The notes beneath the pieces were generated by a model. That model made no database searches, was not told where the DNA came from, and was given only the letters and a program-made list of their open reading frames with translations. From Fomitopsis serialis (lineage: Eukaryota > Basidiomycota > Agaricomycetes > Polyporales > Fomitopsidaceae), in assembly GCF_022376445.1 (NCBI RefSeq), contig NW_025955041.1, positions 1 to 64,000 of the forward strand: 64,000 bases of DNA. Reading direction: 5' to 3'. Positions 1 to 12,935 of the stretch are shown here, one piece after another. The position numbers and the translations under genes are program-made. Within the stretch, counting starts at the first letter, position 1. Each line of letters opens with the position of its first letter.

Positions 1-216
1 GAGTCTCTGTACTAGTACGACAACAATCCCTCTATTCCGAGTCAGATCAAGGTGTACTATATCACGACAAGCTTCTATTGTCCTTCATGTGTAATCGCCT
101 TACACGCATTGATACAAAAACTACCCTTACCCCCTGTGCAATACGGTTCCTGAGATACGGTGAACGTTTGAACGCGGTGACTGTGCACTGTGACTTCGGA
201 CTTCCCATCCGGAGCG

Positions 217-237
217 AGCGCTCAGCGCTCAGCGCTC
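217..237. repeat. three tandem copies of a 7-bp unit
   Basis: The unit agcgctc is repeated three times head to tail. It lies in the noncoding stretch upstream of the GRAM-domain gene. The rest of positions 1-397 shows no coding signal I can support. Confidence 0.6.
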
Positions 238-397
238 AAGCGCCGGTCGTCCGCCACGCACAGGACCGTGAGCAAGCAGGACACCAGGCAATGATGCTTT
301 CCTGGAGCGAGATGCGAATGGCCCTACACCCTCCTGAGACCTATCAGGTCGTGTTATCTGACCTAGCACAGCGTCCGTTCCCATCCTCCGTGCCACC

Positions 398-2964
398 ATG
401 AGCTCGGATCCACAGCGCCCACCGAACGCCGGGCCCAAGACGTCCCAGCAGTTTCTGCCTCCACCGGCGCACCCGTCGCTGCGGAATGCGCATTCCCCTC
501 CTGCGGCGTATGCCACGAGGAGGGTGCCCCCTCTCAGCCCAAGGCCCACACCACCACCCCGCCGCCGAGGGCAATATCGCCTCACCCAGAACCATCTACT
601 TCGGCGAGCGCATCGGCGCTGGATGTACGGACGCTCCAGCTTGAGCCTACTACACCTGGCACGCTCGAACATGAGCCATCCGAGGTCGTAGCAGACATGG
701 AGGCTGACGTGGAGGAGCACGTCGAGGCGGAGGAGGAACTCTCGGAGGGCCAGTTGAGAGAGCTGTATGACGATGAGGAGATCGAGAGGTTCTTACGTCT
801 GTTCTCTGCTGTGAGCAGTACCACGTATGCTTCGCTTCCAGTTGAGACATGCTGACTGAGTGCAATCTGGATAGTATGTGCGTGAGGCTAGAGTCGCGCA
901 TCCGTCGGGAACTGCGCCGCAGAGATCTGGCGACAAGCAGACTTCAGAGCCGAGCGAACGTTCGCAAGAAGTCGGTGACGAAGACGTCGAGCTGGACATA
1001 TCGGTCGAGACTGATGAGGCGACAGAGGAGGCGGAGCCACCGCCATTGCCTCCTCGTCCGGACGTAGACCGCTCCCTGTCCGAGCGAATCGTCATGGTGA
1101 GCCAGTCCGATGCACCCCTAACACCAGTCATTTACACGAAGCGCAGGATTATCTGCTACCTCTACTACCTCTTGAACCGAAGCCGCCTACCTTTACGGTG
1201 CGGCGGCTCTACTTGACAGCTGAACGACTGTACCTAGCCTTCGTACCTGCTTATGAACATCTGGCCCAACGCCTCATACGCCTTGCTGTCTGGGAGGACT
1301 GGAACACGAGCTTCTTCTACTGCGCTGTTAGTCGCCTCCGTATTGGCCCGCTGTCGCCGTCCCGTGTCGGGTGAGTCAAGAAGCTAATGCATGTCATTCA
1401 TAGGCGTACTGGTTCTTATGGTACCATAACTTCCTGCTCCCTGCCCTTGTCCTGCGGATTCTATATTCCCTCGTCCGCCGCAAGCTTCTACCCTACCCAA
1501 ACCTTCAGGAACTCCGCGAGCACCGACTCTACGTAGAACGCGCGAAAGAGTTTAGTGCCACTGTCACCGCTCGCCTCGTTGCAGCCCCGACGTACGACGT
1601 GCAAGACGTCTGGCGACTTGTGCACGACTTCCATCGGTCAAGGAAGCTCAAAAAGGCCGCTAGGAACAATGCAAAGGCCGAAACCCCTCTGAGTGACGAT
1701 GTGGGTGACGAGCCTGAAGCGAAGCCAGAGGAGCCTCCGCTCCCGGAAGAGGTTGTAGAGACTGAGGAGACTGACATCAAGCGGGAGCTCCTGGCGGCAC
1801 TCAGCTACATTGCCGACCTGCACGAGAGAGTCAAGAAGTACGTCCGCCGTGATATTCACAATGTTGAATCTTCGAGAGAGCTCACTGTCGATTATCAAGT
1901 ATTTTCCTGTGGCGTAGACCGACATCGTCACTTATCTACGCAGTGGTAGGTTCATCGCACACGGTGTCCATGCTGTTGCTGACTCACTACAGGCTTTGTG
2001 CTTCACCTTCCTGGTGACACTGCTTCCTGCGAAGTATCTGTCGAAATCCGTCGGCCTTGCGCTAGGTATCGTCTTCTGGCACGTAGTGCCTATCCTCTTA
2101 GCAATCCCACCGTCAAGGCGCACCAAGTGAGTAAACTTACGTGCTTCCTTCAGCGTAATTCGCGCTCACCATTATGATAGGTATCCGCCCCTCTTCCAAG
2201 ATGTCCCCACTGATGCGGAGTATGCGATGGAACTTATCTCCCAGCGCGTCGCGCGTGGTCTGGACGTCAAGCCAAAAACGCGCAGGCCGAAGCCGGGGTC
2301 TCCTTCGCAAGAAACAGACAGGATGTCCATGAGGACGGTCGACGGCGACAGATCAATTCAGTCGTTCGAGTCCTCGGAGTCTTCTAGCTCCATCAAATGG
2401 CAGAAATGGGCAGGTCGCGTCGACACCAGTAAGACGGTCGCCAAAGATGCTAAGAAGCTGTTCAAGGATGGACGGGTATGTGTCTTCGTTCATCGACTTT
2501 TCTGATAGGCTTATAGAATCGCCTCCAGTGGAAAAGCCCAGGAAACTGGACAGCGTTGAACCCATTGGCTGCCAAGGTTGCCATGCCCGATGGTGCATTG
2601 GAATCTCGGATACAGACGTACAGTGAGTTCTTCCCGTAAAGGCGTAGTAATGACATTGCTATAACGGGACATGGCAGCCTTCCCGGCGCAATATGCGATG
2701 GCATCCGGTCTAATAACCCTGACACCGGATGCGCTTTTCTTTACGTCCTTGCTCTCAACAACTGCGAAGGTAGCTATCCCGTCGGATGCGATAGGCGGCA
2801 TCAAACGGACCAGTCCCATGAGGGGACTGAACGTCCGCTGGGTCCGCCACCACGATGACGGCCAGGACGAGGAGCGCGAAGAGAAGTTCCTTTGGGTGGG
2901 CGATCGTGACGAGCTGTTCGCCCGACTGGTCGCGTGGGGTGGACACCGATGGATGAATGTCTGA
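398..2964 (+). CDS. GRAM-domain integral membrane protein (GRAMD4-like)
   Basis: Multi-exon gene. The N-terminal third is disordered and acidic (Pro-rich start, then a Glu-rich stretch around 690-790 and 960-1050). Hydrophobic membrane-spanning segments follow near 1320-1460 and 1990-2110. A Ser-rich linker precedes a C-terminal GRAM/PH-like domain at about 2670-2960, which ends in a Trp-containing motif just before the stop. GRAM domains bind phosphoinositides or membranes at contact sites, so a membrane-contact or organelle-tethering role is inferred, not shown. At least five introns are visible, for example 2127-2180. The Pro-rich exon keeps frame only if one C is missing from the C run at 557-560; after that point the acidic frame is continuous. 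The start is the first ATG in the Pro-rich frame. Confidence 0.72.
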
Positions 2965-3342
2965 TGCATTGATGGAGGAGCGGTAACTTATGTGTACGTC
3001 TGCCTTACCTCTGTTGTTGTAATGTGGCTTTGCGCTTCGCGGACACTCGCAATGTGGACCTTTCTGTATTAGGCAAGTCTTCTAGAAAGGTGTCAATGGC
3101 TTGCTCAAGCCATCCTCTGTCATCCCGCTGCCCAGCGTGACGATCGCGAGCGAAGGGGCTCGCCATCTTTCCTCTGACCTCCCCTCTCCTTTGCCCAGCG
3201 TATAGAAGCACCTCCAAACTGACTACCTTCGCCGCCATTGCTCGACGACGACGAAGTCTTACTCTGAGGTGGTCCCCATACACCCTTGCTCGTGTCTTAA
3301 ACATAATTCGTTGGCTGCTGCTTTTTATATTGGCTTGCTGCG

Positions 3343-6300
3343 ATGTTCTTTACACCTGAGTTGCTTGAAAGACGAGAGAGCGGGTTCGGCTTGTTGTGGT
3401 ACGTGCGTTTCGTCGTTGTACGTGGCTTAGAGTCGCTTAAATGTATCGACAGGCTAGCCGCTACCCTTGGAGCCAAATCGTCCTTTAAGAAATTACCCAA
3501 ACGCTCCGTTCTGACGGCCGATATCTCTCAACTATGTGGGCTTATTGCTGAGCCTCCCGAACCATTAGCCTTGAGGTTGTCGAGCAATCTGATGATTGGC
3601 GTAGCTCGGCAAGTAGCTGGCATCCGTCTTCCTGCATATGTGCACTGACTTACTTCCGTAGAGTCTACAAAGGTACCGCATACAGTCACCTACCATTATG
3701 GCATCTTCTTTGACCTGCGCGTAACTGCATACAGTCAAGCAAGAGATATTCTACTCCGATGTCACCACCTGCTACAACACACTCAAGAAGGCCGTGGCCG
3801 AGCTCCACACAGCATCTCTTGGAGCTGCGGAGCTGCAAGCTGGTCAAGCTAGTCTACGGTGCGAGCCTCTCCTTCATTATCGGTTATAGCGTCGTAAGCT
3901 AATGCCTTGCCAGTCCGGACGTCCTGACTCTCGCCATGGACCCAGGTGCCGCGTTCGCCATCGACTTTGGCAACATATTCGGAGTAAGGATCACGGTTTT
4001 CCACGCATTCACTGGGACTCACTGTACTTCAGGACTGGGAAGACAGCAGATTGAGTAGGTTGCTGTTTGACATCCAACTCGTCCCAAGTTTACACAAGTG
4101 TGTAGTCACAGCAGGCAGAGCTGGGTCTGACGAGGAAGAGTCCGACGACGAATTCGACCCTAAGGCTAAGAAGGCGAAAGGCAAACAGAAGGCGAGAGAG
4201 AAGCCGCCATCCCTTATCTCTGAGAATATTCGAGCGAACCTACATACACTCGACGAGTACCACGAGCACTTGCTCTCCCAGTCCTTCGACGCCTCCTTCA
4301 GCGGGACTGGCGTCGGGGCGCCCATGTCCGCTTCGCAGATGGAGGCCGGCTTCGCGTTCAGCGACGACGTCTTTGGCTTGCAGGACGGCATGGATCTCGG
4401 CGGAGACATCGGGGACGAGTTGGCGAGGGAGCTCGGTGAAGGCTGGGGAGCCCCTGCAGATCGAGGAGGGGACGACCTGTGGGCTCTTGGCCAGCACGGC
4501 GATGCATTAGGGTTGGACTTCCAGTTTGAGGCTGGGCAGGCGTTCGGAGCGGGACCTGCTACCGACAGCACACCTAGTGTGCGAGTGAGTGCCGTCCGTA
4601 TGAGCGTACGTGTCGTATACTGACGCATTCTCGTATTCACAAGCCACGAGTCCGAGAGAACGAGGGTAGGAGATGCTACCTGAACGCTGTGACCAGGCTG
4701 ACACTCTACACAGAGGCTTTCCAACCGGATGGCTCGGTGATAGTACCGTTGATGCCGTTCAGTCCCGTCCAACCCGTCGAAGGTGAAGACGTGGAGATGC
4801 GGCCCAATCCAGACGACCCCCTGCAGGCTGGAGCTGAAGTTCCAGAAAAGCCGCAGAGGAAGCCGAAACGCGTCAGGCTCCTGCTCGACGCGCGAACGGA
4901 GCTTACGGATGAAGAACTGAAGGTGAGTGTTCGCGGTGCATATTTGAATCGGATGATCGTGCTGAGTGAATGCATGTAATATAGGCAGCTCGAGCGAACT
5001 ACATGGAGGGACAGGAGACCATCAGGCAAGAGCTTATTCACAAGAAGTTCGAGAAGGACAGTGGCAAGATCATCGAAGAGTTGATCTGGGGCGTCCCGTC
5101 TGGCCGTAAGTTGACGATATCGAGCATGTCGCTCGCCTTGCGCTGAGCGAAGACACAGTGCAAGCTCCTGCTCTGGTCGATTTCTGGACGGAGAACTTTA
5201 AGCTGCAGGTGGAAGCCCGTTCGGGGTCGGCGCAAGACGGTAAGTACACGATCTGACCAACGTGGACGACGGCTGACTCCAATATTATGACTAGCTCAAC
5301 CGCCGCACAAGCGCAGAAGAATCGCGCATGAAGAGTTCCAGGAGGGGAACGCAATTGATGAAGGATTCAGAGCGCCTCCAGACACAGGGCTGGGCATGGA
5401 CGTGGACATGGGCTTCACGATAGGCAACAATGAACCGGTTGGCTTTGGTCGGTATCCGCAACATGGTGACATTCCACGACGATGCGCTGACATGATGTAC
5501 ACATTTCAGGTGGTGACTATGATTCAAGGATGCGCTCTTCGGAGGTCAGTTTTGAGTTTTCGTGCTAGTACCAGTCCGTATAACACCTTCATAGGAACCC
5601 GGGGTCGCGCGAAGAGTCTCACGAGCACCGTCGCTCATTGGAAGCCAGTTCGAGATGCCTGGGGCCGGTCAGGACTTTGTGTCCGGTTCACAACGGAGCG
5701 CTCTCTTCCCGTGGGACAACGCAGGCGCGAGCTCTTCTGTCGCTGGGGGCCCTCTGGATTTCGGGAAGGAGGGCAGCGCCAGGCCCAGCTTCGGTCGCGC
5801 GGACACCAAGTTGAGAGGCAGTTCGTTGAACAGCAGACACGGCAGCCCACTGCCTGGTGGGCGTGTCCCGGAGTCCCCAGCTGACTTCGGGGCGAAGAGC
5901 TCGTACAGTGGAGAAGGTTTTGAATTTGACGGTGAGCGGTTCGCCAGGGAAATAAGGTGGTCGGCTAACGTCTTCTGGCATAGTTCCTGGGGAGGTGTCA
6001 ATGGCGAACGAGTCCCAGCTGTCCGACATGAACCTCCTGACGCTTGAGCGGAACTCGCACAACTTCCTTGAGTAAGTGGCGTGGGTCGGGCGGGATGAAG
6101 GTGGCTTACCGTCGCATGATGTAGGTATGCCAAGATGCAATTGCAGACGTTCTCCTCGGCGACCTCTACCCTCACCTTTGACGACGTTGTGCCGAAGCAG
6201 ACCAGTACACCGCATGTAGCGGCTGCGGCCTTCTACCATTGCCTCGGTACGTCGGTCCGGGGTCGTTTACAGACAATTCGCTTATAGTTGTGGTAGTGCT

Positions 6301-6370
6301 CGCAACTAAGGATCTCGTTCAAGTCGCTCAAGAAATTCCATACGGGACGCTGAGGATCACAGTGAAGTGA
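3343..6370 (+). CDS. REC8: meiotic cohesin subunit Rec8 (kleisin)
   Basis: Kleisin of the Rad21/Rec8 family. The first exon begins MFFTPELLERRESGFGLLW and joins to LAATLG across intron 3399-3452, giving the N-terminal Rad21_Rec8_N domain that contacts SMC3. The SKSxFKKLPKRSVLTADI-like stretch resembles fungal Rec8 more than mitotic Rad21. Intron 3609-3661 has a GC donor (gcaagt), and 3673-3734 is a normal intron. The middle is acidic and low in conservation, as usual for the separase-cleaved linker. The C-terminal winged helix that contacts SMC1 is seen from about 6040 and finishes across an intron in residues ending RITVK, stop 6368-6370. Expected role: holding sister chromatids together through meiosis I. 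The internal exon borders between 4030 and 6000 are approximate. Confidence 0.82.
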
Positions 6371-6903
6371 TTGCACGTCCGTGTAGCTGAAATTACATGC
6401 TAGGCAATTGCGATACGAACGTCCGTATGCTCCAGCTGATGTGTTGCAGTGTATCGTTTGCTCTCCGTTCATTCTGATGCTTTGTTGCCCCGGTCCATGT
6501 ACATGCTCTTGGCATCGGCCGCTGTGCGTGTGAATAAGGTGTTTACGACCAGATGCTTGTCCCTTCACTACGAGTTGTAGCTCCTGTTAATACCATCGCT
6601 TCGTGAGACCACAAATGGTGCAGAGCAGAGATTGAGAAGGGACCCAGTCAGGGGGAAGCGCTGTGAAGCTCGCGCTGTTGAGGTCGCAACGGGAAGGTGG
6701 TATCATGGATCCGGAGTGTCTTGACCCTATCCTCCATCCGCCTCAAATCCGCCCATGGCATCAACGGTGGATGATCAGCGCTCTATAGACGCGTCGCGCC
6801 ATGTTGGATTTTGGCCAGGTCAGGGACGTATATGATGAGGCGACATATCGGCTTTCTTCTGTCCCGCACCATCCGGGTCTCAGTCTATCGTCCAGCCTCC
6901 ACC

Positions 6904-7825
<922 letters not shown>

Positions 7826-10019
7826 TTAAATCTAATGACTGTATCGTGTATCTATATAGATCTATTTGAGATGGGCGACCCGAGGCACGGCAGATGTACC
7901 GGTTGCTCACATTCCTATGAATGCCCTGACGGAGCTTTGTTTATTCGCCAGTCTATATGGTACAGCATACCAGGTGAGCGGTGCTTCATAGTACGCAGTG
8001 ACTCCGATTTCTGAAAGTCACTCGCCAACGAAACTCGTTGATATTTGGAGTGGCCGATAGCGAAAAGACACTGCCTGCCATTGTGCTGAGGCACCGCCCG
8101 GAATGCAGTTCCGTGTGTGTAGACTCCATCACTAACGAGATGCTCTTTCGAAGGAATGTAAGACTTTCTCTCTTGTCGTCACCGCATTCTACACTGGTTC
8201 AGATATCTCGTACTGGTGGCTGTCTTTGGTTCAGGTGCTGAAGGCTTTGCGTTCCTGGCGCCACTAGCAAGACCGGTCTGGAACAAGTGTTGGACCTGGA
8301 GCTTCGTCTATTCGTGCGTCCTTTGTCTTCAATCCAAGTCCGAGTCTGGCCACCTTGTTATGTGCTCAGGACGCCGTGGCCTTAATGACACCGTTTCGTT
8401 GGAGGGCAGCGAACTTGCACGCCCCGAGTATGACCAGTGAACTCTGCAGCCAAGTTGGATGCGTACAGCCTTCGCGGGCAGACGGGTCTTGGTAAACCTA
8501 GGAGTAACGTACGAGGCAGTATGCCGTCGCAGCCACTCATCACGGGCCCGTCCCTACTACAACGCGAACGACACGGTATACAAGGCTTGCATCGGAGCGT
8601 CGGCCGCGTTGCAGTTCAGGATATAGACAGGTACAGGTTCAACGCCTCAAGGCCTCATGGCCCGCGCGTGCTTACCACTTCATACTTGGGATGTTCCCAG
8701 CAAAGCCAAAACAGCCGCCCATAACGCGTTCGCGGCATTTGATGCTGGCCTTATGCCGGCTCTTGGAGTCAGAATACTTGGGTCTTCGATCGACGACTTG
8801 CTGTGTTATTTTGGTTGGGGATAGTTGGTGCCTCATCACCGTCAGGACGCCGGGAATGAAAGCGCGATTTTCAATGGATAGGCTCTCTGAATGTAACCAA
8901 ACGCTAGCTTTCGCCACTCATGTCAATGGTTGACCATGCGATACAGCAAATACGTCGGGTCCAAGACATGACACAGATCGGCGAGAAGAGGGGCATGAGA
9001 ATCGAGTTGGAACTGAGGGTAAGTTGCCTACAGCGCCTTCTCGGAAGGTTCCCTTTGCTGATGTGTGTCCTACGCCTCGTGTCGCATGTCGCAAGTCCAC
9101 AGCATCGCACCACATTGGGTTCGTTCAGGCCTCATCCGTTGGTTCGCAAACCGGACAGCATCGCATCCACTCGTTCGCGTGTGCCACAAACTGAGTTGCT
9201 GCGGGCCCAGTGTCCTACCTTCTTGTACACTCTGCAAAACATATCGGGTGCTTGCGAGACAAACAGGTCTCTGAGTTCTCCGCATAGGATTGAGGGAGAG
9301 GCACCGAGAGCTGTGTAGGTGCGGCTTATCGGTGATCGGGTACTGCTGTCGAACTCCTGGACATATTCTTAAAGGTCGGATTCATCAAAACGACGGTAAG
9401 CCATCGGCATTGCCCTGTCACGGAAAGCATAGCCAGCTCATGGTCCGTTCAGCATTCCGCGGAATACCGAAGTTGGGCCGCGTGTTCTACAGCAAGCCTG
9501 TCTGCGCTTGCGTACGCACTGAGGCTTGGCACCCACCTCGACTCGGACCACTCATCTCTCAGCGCGCAAGCGATCTGTGCAGGTCGGATGTATCATCTCT
9601 TTTCTCGCTCCGTACAACCCGCCAAACCCTTGAGGAGACGACCAACCCCTAAATGTCTGCCAGCGCTGCCTAGGCTGGTGTCTTACTTGGGATGTCAACG
9701 TCGCGGTACGATCCAGTCGTACCCATGACCCGCGGCACACAGTCCATGCTGCAGCTCGAGCAGTGCTTACCCCACGACTTCCCCCTCCCTGAGACGATAC
9801 GGTCACTGATTATCTTCTAGTACTGCGGGGCGGTCCCGAGTTACCCAAGGTGTCCGCCGGATGTCGCCAATATTGGTGTAGCGAGAACTTGGAGACCCCG
9901 CCGCTGATGTTGAGTATTAGTCCAGCCACGCCTCCGTGACCTAGCACCGCATATATGCGTCTATCAAGTATAATGCTGTACTTGCTCCGGGTGAGGAAGT
10001 GGCTTGCTATCAGTGAGTG
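7826..10019. other. gene-poor stretch, no supported gene
   Basis: About 2.2 kb between IDI1 and the CaaX-protein gene. Short open frames occur on both strands, but none joins into a spliced product with recognisable domains. I see no terminal repeats or reverse-transcriptase motifs. It may be decayed mobile DNA or contain a gene I cannot resolve because of indels. Confidence 0.4.
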
Positions 10020-10029
10020 TATATAAAGG
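10020..10029 (+). promoter_or_regulatory. TATA box upstream of the CaaX-protein gene
   Basis: The sequence tatataaagg lies 76 bp before the ATG at 10105, a normal spacing for a TATA-containing fungal core promoter. Confidence 0.5.
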
Positions 10030-10104
10030 TATCGACGTGCCCTCCAGCCTTTGCTCATTCATCCACCATCCTCCAGCGACCGGTCCGCCGGCTGTCTGAC
10101 ACCT

Positions 10105-11092
10105 ATGTCCTATCAACCTGTCTACTTGGACATGTAAGTCGTCACATATAATTCTTCTCATCTTGAAAGTCGTATTCACGGATGTTGACACAAGCTTCGT
10201 GGGTGGCGACCAATCTGGGGAGACAGATGAGGTTCATATGCCATTGTCGCCCTTGGATCGCGCTGCGTGCGTACTAAGGTCTATCTTGCGTGGACATGTC
10301 CATACCATTTTTGATGCGCCTCCAGTACGCTGTCCCACCCTCCGCCGATCTACGTGACGCCGTGAGTTGTGCGGCCATCCCTTGCGATGTAACGTACTGA
10401 ACATCTTGTTGATAGGGCCCCATCATCTCAGGATGGATATGTTCCTGCCATGTACGCTCTTTGGAACATCTCTAGAGCCCATGGTGCTCACTAACAGGCC
10501 ATGGCTCGCCAGGAACGACTCCTCTTATCCGAGTCCCCCGTAAGTCCATTCACATCCTCCGCGTCTCGCGGCACTGAACAGGTTCCTTAGTTCCCAATCT
10601 CAGGCTATCTCGGCCTACGTCTGGACCCCCTCTCCCAGGCGCGTCATAGTCTGTCCATCTCACTGAATTTGACACCTGGCTTACATCGTCATAGCCCATC
10701 CCCGTTGTCGTCGGAGTCGCCTTATTACCAGTAGGTCGAGTAGCCAAACTCTATAGACTGTTACTCAAGGCACACCTTAGGTCTCACGGGTCGCCGTCGA
10801 GCGATACATCTGTACCTCTGCCGCCGGAGTGGGTTCACACTATTGTGTCAAGTCACGATGGCGGCCGATACAGGGATACGTCTTTCCTAGAGATGGCTGA
10901 GGGGTGAGTCGTCGCCGTGTTTCAGCCGCACCTGCCACACTGCCTGACGCGCAGAACAGCCTGGTACGAGATGTAGGCTTACCAATGCTCGATGATGCAC
11001 ACGATGGCAGAGCCCTGGATCGCCCAACGGTGGCATTGTCAACGCGGCCCAGCGACATCCCCCAGGGCCGCTGCTGCTGCGTCATAGCTTGA
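10105..11092 (+). CDS. small Ser/Pro-rich protein with C-terminal CaaX box (CVIA)
   Basis: I do not recognise the family. Eight short exons phase into one frame: 10105-10133, 10416-10451, 10498-10539, 10591-10638, 10695-10730, 10781-10903, 10955-10972 and 11011-11092. They total 414 nt and encode 137 residues. The N-terminal half is Ser/Pro/Tyr-rich. A more ordered C-terminal part starts at PPEWVHTIV and runs to a conserved-looking RPSDIP stretch. The last six residues are CCCVIA, a farnesylation CaaX box preceded by two further cysteines that could be palmitoylated, so membrane attachment is inferred. The intron after 10638 has a weak GC donor, the first intron is long (about 280 bp), and the last is only 38 bp. 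The model is therefore tentative, although the C-terminal frame is the same with or without the last intron. Confidence 0.5.
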
Positions 11093-12260
11093 TGTCTACA
11101 CTGTCTACACGTCCTGGCCACTGTGTCCGACCTACGCTCTATACCCCGCTTATATTCTCCTACTAAGTGATTATGGACTTCCTTCGGACAGACATGACTC
11201 TTCTCAGTGTCGTTCGTTGTTCAGAGACAGTGACCTACTGTATTTTCGATGTGGCCAACGTCGATTAGTGTCTGTGTATACCCACTTCCAGTGAACGTAT
11301 GCTACCTCTGCATGTGGGCCGGTCAGGCCGAGATTTTCAAGTCTCGCAGTCAAAGCTACGATGTGACAGCAACGGCCGCCACCAGGTTGCGATGCTCGTG
11401 CCGCTTCCATGTAGGCCTGATGGTCTCGAAGCTTCTCCAGGATAACGTATACTTCCCTCTCCGGCTGCCCAAGCGCATGGCATGAGCCCTATGAACACAA
11501 AGGTACCGTAGCTTTGGGTATTCCTCAGGCCTAATGTCTCGAGCGACCTCGAAATCGTCGGCCCAATGCAACAACCTGGCAGGGCCGTGCCGCCTACTAG
11601 TATCACCACAAAGCTATGTACATAGTACGCTGTGGTTTTTTTGCGTCGACTTGTATGTCCGGGGAGGATACTTGGACATCATCGCTGTTGGCTCCGCCGC
11701 ATGCTCCCCGTGTGTTATGTCAGGCGGACCAGAGTGTCCCTGTCCCTGGATCGGTAAAAGCACTACTAGACCAGGTTCCGACTCGGAGGTTGAAGTTGGA
11801 CACTGGCAGGGCCTCCCCGGGCCGCGCACCAGTACCCAAGTTTTGCTTGCGGTGCCCTTAGGAGCATAAACAGTTGGTCAGCGTCGGAATCTCTGGCCCG
11901 TGCGTTGCTTGAGACACGGAGTATTTACGCAATATTCAAAGGCACGAGGGTGATCCACACCCGTACGCCACTAGCTGTTCGTACGTATCCTCCCAGCACA
12001 GCGTGGTTCGAGCTGCCAGACGATGCCTTTTTTGGGAGATCAGCCATCAGCCGCACCACCATTGCTCGGGCCTTCGCCGTCAGACCTATTGTCTAAGCTT
12101 ACGGGATGTGCTTCCAGTATCGATATCCCGACGCTCAGGCTGTGCTGCGACCAAGCCCGTGTGTCACCGCGGGCGATTCCCACCCGCTGCATCTACCGTC
12201 CGCAGCCCCTGCCGGTGGACGAGTCAAGCCTTTCTTAATAAGCCGTCGAGATCGCAGCAC
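11093..12260. other. intergenic, no supported gene
   Basis: Short open frames on both strands, none with a recognisable domain or good splice phasing. It probably contains the 3' flank of the CaaX gene and the upstream region of the next small gene. Confidence 0.4.
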
Positions 12261-12266
12261 ATATAT
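12261..12266 (+). promoter_or_regulatory. TATA box of the 79-residue protein gene
   Basis: The sequence atatat within cacatatataggcc lies about 105 bp upstream of the ATG at 12369, consistent with a core promoter. Confidence 0.45.
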
Positions 12267-12368
12267 AGGCCAGAAGGACGCGGACTCAACCTCGCGGACC
12301 GTACTTCTAAAGCCCACACCGTCGGTCACCTTCGCGGAGACCCGATCATTATTGTCTGATCGACCATA

Positions 12369-12727
12369 ATGTCTACTCCGACCGTCGAACCCAAGTCCAT
12401 CATCGACCCCGCGGTCGACTCTGCGGATGTCGTCGCTGATCGGCAGCCAGAGCTCGCGGAGCCAGAAGCCGCGAAGCTCGACCTCGCTAGGTGCGTAGTC
12501 AATTCCTACTCACTCGACGACCTTCCGTGAATTGACTGTCGCTTGTGCTGGTCGTAGTGAACCGGAGCCAATCGCGCAGCCTCCGAAGTAAGTCTTTGAT
12601 GAGCTCGATGTTACCGTACAGTCACTGACGGCTATGCAGTGGCTGGGGTGGCCGCGGGCAGCTAAACAAGCCTACTGTGGTGAAGCCGGTCAAGATCACG
12701 AAGCCTACGAAGCCTAGTACGAAGTAA
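12369..12727 (+). CDS. 79-residue hypothetical protein
   Basis: Three exons, 12369-12490, 12558-12587 and 12640-12727, join in frame through two GT-AG introns and give 240 nt including the stop. The N-terminal half is acidic with Val/Ala/Asp. The C-terminal third is basic and rich in Lys, Pro and Thr after a GWGGRGQ segment. No domain, signal peptide or membrane segment is visible. Two correctly phased introns, the charge bipartition and a TATA box upstream support a real gene; its function is unknown. Confidence 0.6.
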
Positions 12728-12935
12728 ATCACACACGGTAACGCACGCACCTCATTTCGACGCCAAGAGCTCTGCACAAACCAGTCATTCTTGCAGCGTT
12801 CGCTTGTACCTTGTACCATCATCACCGTCTCGTCTCATCACCATACGATATGAATTCGTATGTATGTGAAGGAAGGGCCACCGGAAACCCTTGTACACAA
12901 TATACGCTCGTGGCAAACCGTAATGGACACGCCCG

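Noticed and set aside
229..720. 163-codon minus-strand open frame
   Set aside because: Antisense to the Pro-rich first exon of the GRAM gene; GC-rich low-complexity shadow.
10105..11092. Calling the CVIA protein a mating pheromone precursor
   Set aside because: The predicted protein is 137 residues with up to seven introns and no pheromone-receptor gene next to it; the CaaX box alone is not enough.
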